From Mesostigma viride (lineage: Eukaryota > Streptophyta > Mesostigmatophyceae > Mesostigmatales > Mesostigmataceae): a stretch of 64,000 bases of DNA. Below, piece after piece: positions 50,770-61,507 of this stretch. Position numbers and translations under genes: made by a program. The stretch covers positions 250,001 through 314,000 of the forward strand of contig RPFO01001400.1 of the NCBI GenBank assembly GCA_009746045.1. The letters are read 5' to 3'. A model generated the notes under the pieces. The model had not been told where the DNA came from. It made no database searches and saw only the letters and a list, made by a program, of their open reading frames with translations. Numbering within the stretch: position 1 is the first letter of the stretch; each line of letters opens with the position of its first letter.

Positions 50770-51223
50770 CTGATGATCAACCACAAGATGTGGACGCCCC
50801 CAGCGGGCTAGAATAGAGCTTGACTTCATTGGTAGTCACTGCCGCCATGGCAGCCATGCTTAGACTGTTTGCCTAGTTGTGCCACCTTACCTAGTCACGT
50901 GCACCGCAAACGCACGGTACACAACCAGCCATAGCCCGATAGCTTAGTCCTTGTACAGCCATGCTACGTCCTGGCTTCGATCAGATTACTTGCCCACGCT
51001 CCTTGTTATGATATGCTCACACGGGTCTTATTGCACCCACAGTATGCCGGATCGTTAGCGTGTCCGTTTAGCTAGCGCGCCCGAATGCAGCTGTGGCATG
51101 CCTTTGGCATGAAGGAGACTGGGGGTCTCTGCCCTTTCTCCTGTTGTGCACACACAGGGATTAAAAGCACTTCGGTGCTCCGTGACTCCCCAACGGGAGC
51201 ACGTGTTTTAATTAATTAATTAA
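50770..51223 (+). pseudogene. LINE B copy 2, ORF1 last codons and 3' UTR
   Basis: Resumes after the TIR element with MINHKMWTPPAG and stop (50812). The 3' UTR is about 85-90% similar to copy 1 by eye and ends in the hairpin and AATT tail. Confidence 0.8.
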
Positions 51224-51236
51224 TTCGAGCCTAACT

Positions 51237-51470
51237 GGCCGGGAGTGTCTAGTGGTGAGCACCATTGCTGCGATCGCTCTCCCACCATTTACGAGGAAAT
51301 ACCCGCAAATGGAAAACCACTGAAAAGGTCTAGCTAGTCAGTCATCACGTTAGCCATGCGATGATTCCAAACGTCCAAGAACTGCACACAGTGCAAAGGC
51401 AAAAAGCCGGAGGACAGCACTTTCAAATGTGCGGCGGGAACCAAAAGCCCGCGTATGCCAGATTATACAC
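51237..51470 (-). mobile_element. Penelope remnant, right half
   Basis: Continues the remnant at 34916-35158 from CGAGCCTAACT onward (GGCCGGGAGTGTCTAGTGGT...) to 'CGCGTATGCCAG'. The homologous copy at 24834-25055 is uninterrupted. Confidence 0.85.
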
Positions 51471-52239
51471 CATGATTATGGGCACCTAGCTGATCTTCTT
51501 GCACAACCAACGCAGTATAAACCATCAACATCCAATCCTCACGATATATCAAGGAGACGATATATGCACGGCTTGACGACGTATACAGCACCTAAATACT
51601 GCACAACTGCAACCTGCTATGGCTGACATGCAAGCTACGTCGAGTAGGATGGCGGTCTTAGAGAGGCTGGGCAGAGGTCGGTAGAAATAAGTGGAAAACT
51701 GGCAGAAACTAGTTAGAAACACGATATACTTACGCCTGCGAGCACTATTGAGCCGGTGGAGGAGGCCATTTCCAGGAAAATACAGCATACCGTAGCAATA
51801 GCCACGGTCACGCCTTACGCTATTTGCAGGCACCATCATGCCCGGAGCTACCCAGTAAAAGTCTGCACAAATCTCAGTTTAGCCGAGAGTCCGGGCGTTC
51901 GGAATGAATAAACATGTGTTAAGAAGTCGAAACACCATGGAAATACCAAGCATGGTGCCGCATCAGACCCGAGTCTTGCCGTAGTAATTTATTCTGATCA
52001 GTAGTAATTTATGTATATGCCGGTTTCCAGGGTTTCCGCATGACAGTTGGGTGAGAAACTGGAATAAACTACGTTTCCTTTGCCCCAGTACCTCAACAAA
52101 CTCGTAGAAACCTGATGATCAACCTTTGAATGCATCATCATGGTCGTGCCACCCAACAGCCACTGAAATTCGCGCGAAAACTGGCGAGATCTACCTGCCG
52201 CCATCGCCGTCGTCTTCACCTTCGTCCCGCGAAAATGCC
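51471..52239. other. AT-rich DNA, no gene seen
   Basis: A short Penelope terminus (ATCAAGGAGACGATATAT) sits at 51547. The frames at 51549-51839 and 51998-52219 have no recognisable domains. Confidence 0.4.
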
Positions 52240-52515
52240 TGATTGCAGTGGTACATATTTGTTTGTACGTGGACTTTTCGTGATGGACTCGGCATGGACA
52301 TGTGCTACACTAGACGTGACGGGCTCACCCCCGGGTAGCCTCCTGGTTTGTCTGTAATATGGAGGCAGATGGTGCGCAAGGATAGATGGCAAGTAGTGAT
52401 GAAGGAGACCACCCCCAAGCCTGTGGGGGCTCCGCGTGTGACCAAGTATGGCATTCATAGCGATTCGGGCCGCGGTGCCCACACCCCTGTAACTAGGACC
52501 TAGATAGCTTATACC
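52240..52515 (+). pseudogene. LINE family D 3' fragment (SINE-free copy)
   Basis: Homologous to the minus-strand copy at 11236-11580, including VIWRQMVRKDRWQVVMKETT and the uninterrupted TACACTAGA at 52306-52314. It ends at 'aactaggacctagata'. Confidence 0.75.
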
Positions 52516-52665
52516 ATCCATTCCATCCCATGTTCCCCTCCCACTGAGGCCTTATGCTCACGTGACGCAGTCACGTGTCTATTAATTAATTAATTAATCC
52601 ATTCCATCCCATGTTCCCCTCCCACTGAGGACTTATGCTCACGTGACGCAGTCACGTGTCTATTA
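52516..52665 (+). repeat. Tandem duplicate of the 11140 repeat
   Basis: Two copies of 'ccattccatcccatgttccc...GTCACGTGTCTATTA', separated by AATT units, each with the CACGTGACgcaGTCACGTG palindrome. Confidence 0.8.
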
Positions 52666-53111
52666 CTATTTGTTTGCAGCTGTCACAAAAAAATTACCAA
52701 AAATACCAGGATTTTTTCTTGAATTCTATGAGATGTTTCTGACCTTTATTGAAAGTTTCAGACCAAAAATCGCATGTTTAATAGGCTTGCCACATGTCAT
52801 ATTACAACACGATACATCGCGTTCTAACCCTCCTACAACGCGATGTATCGCGTTGTAAAAAAACACGGGTTAATTAATTAATTAATTAATTAATTAATTA
52901 ATTAAACTCGTGCTTCCGTTGGGCATCAATGAGCACATGCATGCACGGACCAATTACAGCTAGCTGTCTCACTGAATAGATAGATGACTTAGCTAGCTAG
53001 AAATCCTGCATGTGATCAGTCATGCACATGGTTGTCTTGAGCAACACTGTGGCAACATACAGCAGCTCTGCTTTATTGATCGATCTTCTTTGCACTAAGA
53101 AACAACGAGTA
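52666..53111. other. Non-coding AT-rich DNA
   Basis: Contains a cgcgatgtatcgcgttg palindromic block (shared inverted with 32180-32220), an AATT run at 52870-52905 and a LINE B-like terminus. Confidence 0.4.
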
Positions 53112-53342
53112 CAGTCATTCATGCCTTAAGTCGGGTTCGAGGTTTTTGAGGGGTCAACTCAACTTGAGGCGTGAACCCAACCTAAGGCGTGAATGACTCT
53201 ACTAAATTGTACTAATTTAAACTTAAGATACTCGAACATACTATTTTTAACTACTTTGAACTTAGAATGCCAAAATCCTATGCGACCCAACTCAAGGCGT
53301 GAACACAACTTGAGCCAACCAAACTTCAGGCGTGAATGACTG
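53112..53342 (+). mobile_element. Intact MITE with TA duplication
   Basis: 231 bases. Left end CAGTCATTCATGCCTtAAGT and right end (inverted) CAGTCATTCACGCCTgAAGT, flanked by TA (53110-53111, 53343-53344). TA duplication and CAGT ends suggest Tc1/mariner-type mobilisation. A shorter internal repeat of the terminus (AGGCGTGAA) occurs several times. Confidence 0.8.
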
Positions 53343-54064
53343 TACTGAACATTGGCATTTCAACGTGTGCGTGATGATATGAACTTGGATTTGCCCCCTT
53401 TGTTACCTACATAAAGGCATTTCCAAGTGGAATCGACAAATCTAAACGAATCACAGCCTAAACCTTTGATAGCGAGCTAGCTGGCCCAGGCTTCACAAAG
53501 AACGGCTACTTATGGGAGCCCTTTCTGAGCGAGCCAGTCTGCCATCAAATGCGGTGTCATAAAAGCAACAAGAAAAGGATATCTACAAGGCTGGTCACGC
53601 AGACGGCCGGGTCCATATTTACCAGCACGGTCAAGGGCAAGCGAAGCTACCCTACAATCAACGTAAACGACAACCCTACTAGCTGCACGGCAAGTGGACC
53701 GAAACCTATGACAGGCAGAGTACCCTGATATGGTAGAAACAACCGGGGCCAACGCATGCACCTTCAGACATTTCTGGCCCGATTGCCAGTCCACGCTCAG
53801 CCCACTAGGGCTAAGCCATGCGTCACTTGGGCTAAGCCATGCGTCTGACAAGCTTCAGCTAACAAACGCTCCATGCCATCAACGTGGGGCCATGTCCCCG
53901 TCCCACCATCCGATGGGAGGAGCTACCACCCCACAATGCCCTCATGCGCTGCACGTAATCCATACCCTGACACGACGACCCCCACGCCCATCGGAGAGAG
54001 ATGGGCGTTTGAGCACCACCCCTCGGCAGCACCGATCACTTCCCGCTGCATTACTGGCATCCTG
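53343..54064. other. Downstream region of the QLQ-WRC gene; no gene seen
   Basis: No recognisable gene. A duplicated GGGCTAAGCCATGCGTC lies at 53809-53843. Confidence 0.5.
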
Positions 54065-54512
54065 TCACCTGCGCTGCATGCCAGGCATGAAGCTCTGCCC
54101 TTGCCCTTGCCCTTGGCCTTGCCCCTGCCCCTGCCCCTGCCCCTGGCTCCAGGCCTCACCCATTGCGCCCACAAACAAGCCGCTCATGCCGCTGCCCCCA
54201 CCGCCGCCGCTGCTGTCAGGCCCATCCCCCCCCATGCCGCCCCCCATCTTGCCACCCTTCCGCGCGCGGACCGCCTGCGCCTCTTGCTGCGCCAGAAAGT
54301 TGTCCAGCTCCCAACGAGAGCTGGCCGCGTCACGCCCCACCAGCGCAGGGGGGTTCCCCCCCACGTCCCCATGGCCACCCCCAGGGGGTCCCATCGGGGC
54401 CGGCGGCGCCATGCCGGGTGGCTGCAGGTGCAGCGGGGGCGGCAGGTGAGGCGATATCTGGCGCGCAGCGGGCTGTGGCTGTGACCCCGGCGGCTGAAAC
54501 ATGTGCATGAGG

Positions 54513-54545
<33 letters not shown>

Positions 54546-57500
54546 ATGCGCGCTGCAGGAGGCTGCGGGGCCGGGCTGAGGAATCCCCCAAACGAATGGG
54601 ACCCGCCGGGCAGGCCGCTGTCCCCTCCCGCCAGCTCCTTGACCAGGGACCCTGGGACACGCAGGCTGTTGGCCATGAGCGACGCGCCGGCGTACGCAGG
54701 CAGGATGCCAAGACCCCCAAGACCTCGTGACTGGCCGGTGCCCTGCAGATCCCCGTCCCCCTCTCGCGGCTTGTCAAACATCTGGAGGGGGTGGAGGGGT
54801 GGGGGTGGGGGTGGGGGTGGGGGGGGGGCCAGGGGGTGGGGGGCGGCAGGGGGGTTCAGGGGCGCAAGCACGCCATCGAGAGACGCAGCAGAGCAACAAG
54901 GAGGGACCCTATGACCCAATAACATCCTTGTCCCTTGTCATCAAAATTCCAAAGCCTCTGATGTGACCCAATGACATCCTTGTCCCTTGTTAACAGTTTT
55001 TCAATGCAACAAGCACACACATTTTCCCTCTCACATTGCGCGTGAAACATCAGCTCCCTTTTCCCCCCTCACCTTGCGCAGGTGTGCGTTGCCCTTGTCC
55101 GGCTGCCCGCCGCCCCCCATGCGCGGTTGCGGCGCCAACAACGGACCCGCAGAGCCCACACTGTTGCTGCGACCTCCGTCCAGCTGGCCCCCCATGCCGC
55201 CATCCCCAGACATGGGGGGCAGCGACGTAGTCATCAACCCCCCACTCCCATCCATGAGACCCGAATTCGTCAACCGACCGCCCCCATTGCCACCCATGTA
55301 CAGGCTATCACGGGAAGTCCCCAGCATGCCCCTGCCCAGCCCAGCCCCGGACATGAACCCTCCGCCCCCACTGCCCGCATCCATGAGAAGGCCACGGAAC
55401 GACCCCAGGGGCGTGGTAGGGAGGTCATCCGGGCCTTGGGTGCCAGGAAGCGGGCCCTCGGGATCGACGCGCATGCGCTTGAGGGCGTTGCCATGAATGT
55501 CGGCATGTCGGGAATCAAGCATCACGCCGCCACCATCCCCGCCACCAAAGCTGACATTGGGCGCCGCCGGCAATCGCCCCGACGGCCACCCCCCGCCCCT
55601 GCTGTTACTGCTGCCGGCCGCACCACTGGATGAGTACGGCGCTAACAAGCGTGCCTCCAGGTTTGCCATAATGGTGTCGGCTGCGCGGCCATTGTTGCCG
55701 CCACCGCCACCATTTCCGCTGGCACCCATCCCCGCGCCTGCGTGGCCCCCTGGGCCCAGGGAGGACAGGGAGGGGACGTGCCCCGAAGAGCTCCCACGCC
55801 CCAAGGACCCAGCATCCGCATCGTCTTCGAGGAACAAGTGCTGACTGCCACCTCCGCCGGCATGTAAGCTCCCGCCGCCAGCATGCAGGCTGCCATTCCC
55901 ACCATTTCTCGTGCCCCCGTTGGCCCCCAATATCTTGATGTGAGGCGACGGGGACGTGCTCCGCGGGATGAAACCGCCCGCGCCGCCCTGCAAATGGTTC
56001 TGTCGGGGGTCACCACCCGGCGACCGCCCCTGCCCGGCGCCCGGGCCTTGACGCTGCCCGAGGGGGGACAGCTGGCCGCTTGCGGCCGGCACGCCCAGGG
56101 GGGGCCCAGGGGCATCGCTGGGCAACGAGGTGGCCGGGGGGGAATTAGGGGCCAGGGGGTCGAGCCCGTTGATGATACCTCCGCCGCTGGTGGTGGGAGC
56201 AGAAGGTGGCGGCAAGGCAGAGGAGGAGGCGTTGCTGGTGGGTGGTGCGGTGGAAGAGGGAAGGGGAGTCGACGAGCCTCCCTTGGTGGGTGATGCTGGC
56301 ATTGCAGGCGTCGGCGGCAAGAACATCCCCCCCACGGGTGTCGCCTGGGTGGTGGGTGCACCGCCCACGGTCGAGTTCTGGTTCGCGGACGCAGGCGCCA
56401 TGCTCTGGTCTGGTGCGGATGCAAGTGTTTGGGGGGGGGGGTGCTGGCCGTGGGCGCATTTGTCTGGTTAATCGCTGAGGGCGTGGGCACGTTCAACGCC
56501 GCGGTTGCCGCGTTGCTGCGATCCAAGCTCTCCCCCGTCGACGCCTCATGAGCGGCGCCGCCGTCAGTCTTGCCCCCGGTGGAGAGCAAGTCCTGCCGGG
56601 ACCAGAGCTCCTCCAGCCTGTGGGGGGTAATAGGGGGAAGGGGAGCGACGGGAGATGAAGGGCAGACGGGGCATCCCATAGGAGCAGGGGAGAAGAAAAC
56701 AAGGAGACGAGATCAGACAAGAACAAGGAGGAAGACGAGGAGAGGAGGCGGGATGCGAGAGGTGAGGAGAAAGGAGAGGAGGGGGAGAGAGACAAACGGA
56801 GCGGGGGGAAGAAGAGGGGAGAGGGGAGAGTATGGCAGAGGCGAAAGGAGAGGAGACAAGTGCACGTGTGGAAGGGGCAGGGGACAACCGGAGAGATGGC
56901 GTCCACAGGTGAGATGTAGGGAGGCGGGCGGTCAGTCGGGGCACACTCAGGGACGAGAAGGGCCGATATGCGCGAGGGCATGAAGGGGTGAATGCACCAA
57001 GAGCTAAAATCGAATAGATTTACCGTGATTTAAACTCCACTATTAAAACACACTGAAAAAACCTCATGCCAACATTCCATGGTAAACATCCTCAATGCGT
57101 GCGTGCCCCCCCCCCCCCCCCCCCCCAATCAAGTCTTCTCTGCCAAAATGCCCACAATGCCATCCCACTCCTTTACACGGTAAACCCTACAACGCCTGCA
57201 TGACTTGCCCCTAAACCCCAAAGGACATGCCCTCGAACCCTGAACCCTACATAACAAACCCGCATCAAACACAACCTCAGGTATGTACACTCATAGTTTG
57301 AGCAAGCCACCCACTAGCCCCCCAACCTTATCAGCAAGCCTCCACAACCCAAGTGGTAGGGGCACAACCAAGGACGTGCCCCCCGTGCGTCGCAGTGGCC
57401 CCGATGCATCACAGCAGTCATTACCACAAAAAGCAGGTCCTCCGCCACCAGCACAATACTTCCAAAGTCGAGCCGACCGAGAAGGTCGCCCAATCGCACA

Positions 57501-60500
57501 GCTGCCCTAGACAATCGCACAGCTGCAAAACCGAGCCTGACGCGCCCCCTCATCCAACCAGGAAGGTAATCCTCTGTTAAGTCGGCACCCTATAGTAGAG
57601 AGACCCCCCCGCCCAAAATCTTAGTGGGACCGTTAAACCCTAAGTCACCCCCACCCCCCACCCCGAGGGAACATACTCTCCAGAGTCGAGCAGAACCCCG
57701 GATATCCCTGCGCTGCTGCCCGTGCGGAAGCTCGCCAGGCTGCGCTGGGTGCTGTCCTCCCGCAGGTGCGGGCCGGAGCCTTCCAACAGATGGCTTCCCA
57801 CCCCAAACCCTGCCGACCCAGACGCCGTGGCGCCCCCCGCGTCCCCCCCGCCCCCGCGCGCCGCCAACGAGGACGATGGCTTGGGCCATGACGCGAGCGG
57901 GTCAATGCGGGCCAGAGCTGGCTGACAGGCCAACTCTGCTGCGATCGAGGATGGCCCAGCCTCGTCGCCGTCACGGTCCACCGGCAGCTTGTCCCTCACG
58001 TGCGCTGCTGTGGTATCGTCGCGATACGACCGGCACGGGTCCGCCAAGGGGAGCGTGGGCGGCCCGGCCCCCTGCGCCTGGGGGTCACCAGGTGAGCTCC
58101 CAGGGAGACCCGGCGGCTGCAGAGGACCCGCATGAGTGCCCGCCTTCTCCCCCGCTACCAGGACCTGCCCATTGGGGCCACAAGAGGGCCGCGGCGCTGC
58201 AATCCCCGCGGCATCCCCTCCGGCCCTGGCCCCCTTACTACGATCGCCGGCGTCTGCGGCGCCGGCCTCCCAGCCAGGGCTGCCGCCATGTCCCTGCGTG
58301 GGTGGAGCGCTGGGGCCACCCTGCGCCGGCGGGGGGTCGGCAGGCGAAGACGGCCCCTCCCGCTCAACGGTCTTTTCAGGATCGGATTGTGTGGCCGTCG
58401 CAGTGGCATGATCTGGCAGCCTGGCCTCGTCGCCACCCCTTGAGGAAGGGCCGCGCCCCTCGCTTAACGGTGGCGCGTCGGAGGCTGGAGAGGCCAGGGC
58501 CGTGTCACACGCAAAGATGGTTAAAAAAGGATGAGACAGGGCAGATATCTGCATGCGCACGACATGTTACATGGTGGCGCATGCCATGTTCACATAGGTG
58601 TACTACATGCTCACATGGGCGCACAACAATGGGTGAGCCAGGCAACAGGCCAACACCCATCAAGACCACTAGAACCAACGGCAATATACCCATCAAAAAC
58701 CACTATTACCAAAGACCACTATAACCAAAGGCAACGTACCCATCAAAACCACCAGAACCAAAGACCACTAGAACCACAGGCAACATATCCATTAAAACCA
58801 CCAAAACCAAAGATCACTATAACCAACGGCAACGTACCCATCAAAACCACTAGAACCAAAGACCACTAGAACCACCGGCACCGTACCCAGTGCTGTCGCG
58901 CCGCCCGCGCCGCGAACTTGCACCAGGTCCGCCCCCGTCCCAAAGCCCCCCTTCCCCTCCTGCCCCCACGTCATGTTCACCCCACTCCCCGACCCCAGTG
59001 GTGACTTCGGCCGACCCGAGCCCGAGGGCGCGCCTGAGGGGGAGGCCGCTGCGCGCCCCCCTTGAGACGGCCCCGCCCCCGATGCCCCCCCCCCCGACCC
59101 GGCAGGGGAGGAGGGCCGATCTCCCGCTGCAGTCGGTGCCGCCCCGGCCGCCGTGCCGGCCACATCAGCGCCGGAGGGATCCACCCCCGAGCTGACATCA
59201 GCGGCCTCCACAGCCTTGCCCTTGTCCCGCACCACCACCTCGCCCTTGTCCTTGCCAACATCAGCCTTGGCCCCGGTGTCCTGGCCCTTGCCGGGGCCGC
59301 TGGGCCCAGCCCCCTCGGCACCCCCTGCGGCGCTGCTGGCACCGCCACCCCCACCAGCAGCAGCGCTGGAGCCGCCGCCCCGCTGAAGCATCTCGAGCCG
59401 TACCTGCGCGGCCGCGTTGGCAGCGGCTTCTGCGGCCGCGGTGGCGATCAACTTCTCACATACGGACGACATCTGCGCGTGTGGTTAAAAGGGGGGGGGG
59501 GGGGGGGATGCCCAAGGGCAAGGACGTAAGGGCGATTACTTTCTCACACACGGACGACATCTGTGTGTGTGGTGGTGGGAAGGGGGGGGGGGAGAATGCG
59601 CAATGTAAAGCGCAGGGGAAGTGGGCGAGGTCAAGCGCAGGACATGAGAGGGAGGGGCAAGGCAGGAGGGCAAGGAAAGTCATGCGGGCAAAGGCGTGAG
59701 GGCAAGGGCAAGGGCATGAGGCCGAGGGCAAGGCATAGGCAAGGGCAAGGGAATGAGGGCAGGGGCAAGGCATGAGGGCAGGGGCAAGGCATAAGGGCAG
59801 GGGCAAGGGCAAGGCATGAGGGCAGGGGCAAGGCATGAGGGCAGGGGCAAGAGCAAGGCATGAGGCAGATGGAATGGGGCCAAGGCGGAGAGGGTGGAGC
59901 TTTCGGACAAGGGTGAGGGCAAGGCATGAGGCTGAAGCTGAAGACCAGGGGGTGAGTGGTACCAAGAGAAGGGTGAGGGCTCAACAAAGAGAAGGGTGGG
60001 ACCAAAAGGAGGAGGGGTAGGGTTTGGGGTAGGGGAGGGAAAAAACTTTACAACGAATTTATGCGAGGCGAAGCCAGTAAGGTTGAGGAACACATACACA
60101 AATACGGGACAAAAGCAGGAGCACAGAATGCGGGCCTTGCGCAGGGTGTGGCAGGGGCATGGGCATGGGTGCCCCGGACATGCACGCGCACGCGTGAGAA
60201 GACTAGTAGGGGGACGAGGGGAAGGGGAAGGGAAAACGGGCAGAGGGAGGAGAGGAGGAGAAGAACGAGGGTCTGTTTGTACCCGAACGACTCCCCCACC
60301 CCACCCCCGGCCCCTCGCCCCTCGCCCCTCGCCCCCCGCCCCCCGCCCCGCCCCCCGCCCCCGCCCCCGCCCCCCGCCCCCGCCCCCGCCCCCTGCCCCC
60401 GCCCCTCGCCCCCGCCCCCGCCCCCCGCCCCCCGCCCCCCGCCCCCCGGCCCCGCCCCCGCCCCCGCCCCGCCCCCGCCCCCGCCCCCGCCCCCGCCCCC

Positions 60501-61437
60501 GCCCCCCGCCCCCCGCCCCCCGCCCCCGCCCCCCGCCCCCCCCCGCCCCCGCCCCCCGCCCCCGCCCCCCGCCCCCGCCCCCCCCCGCCCCACCCCCGTA
60601 GCCCTCACCCACCCCCCCACCCCGCCATCCCCTCCTCATCTTGACACACAACTCCAGAGAGACCAAAGGGGACAAGAGGGGGATCGCCATGTCCAAAACT
60701 GAGAAGGTGCCTCTAGCTGTCGACCATTGAAGCCGGCCCCACGAGTCACACGCTGGCTGGGTCGCCAGCCTTGCTTCTAGGGTTGGACCCCGCACTTCTC
60801 GGGAACAGGGCACTTGTACTCGGAACTCGGTTCCAACCCTACTGACTACGCACATATAACGGAGGAGTACAAGTGCTGCCATTGAAAAGCCCCACACTGT
60901 AAGAGGCTGCAGACATGGATCAGAGACCAGGGACGCAACATCCCCCTGTGTCTATGCTGCCAGAGACGATACAATAAGCGTAATGATATTAGTAATACAT
61001 GGTACAGTACATAGTAATGCGTAGTACATAGTAATGTGTACTATATTGTGTGCCCCACACACTAGCAACTGGACCCACACCCCATCCCAATACCCCCAAC
61101 CCCTGCAATCAAGGTACCCAGTTGGCGGTGGCGCCTCCCCCCACCCACATGCGTAAGCAATGGCGAACCCCGTGTCCACCCCACAAACCCTCTCATCCAA
61201 GTACATACTCCCCCCCCCCCCCCCCCCCCCTTTTTCCTGTTCACCCCGCATAACAGCCGTCGCCCCCACCTGCCGTAACCGACCCTCTCCCTCCTACATG
61301 CCTTTATATATCCTGCACCTTTAACACCCATGCTCATTGTACATCTCTGCCCCACATACATAAACAGACCCCTTAGCACCAACATACATAAAAAGGCCCC
61401 ATACCAACCACGCACAGTACCAAACACCCCCTTGCAA

Positions 61438-61507
<70 letters not shown>

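Larger units (their letters stand above)
41216..51223 (+). mobile_element. LINE family B copy 2, split by an 8.5-kb TIR transposon
   Basis: Begins directly after the AATT tail of copy 1, with ORF1 from 41216. It is interrupted at 42255 and resumes at 50770 in the codons for MINHKMWTPPAG, then 3' UTR, hairpin (51182-51201) and AATT tail. Its right edge is the second copy of the target duplication (51224-51236). Copies 1 and 2 therefore share one pair of outer target duplications. Confidence 0.8.

Noticed and set aside
60048-60702. Pro/Arg-rich and Gly-rich frames across 60.0-60.7 kb
   Set aside because: Produced by the CCCCGCC array in a likely intron; no domain or splice support.
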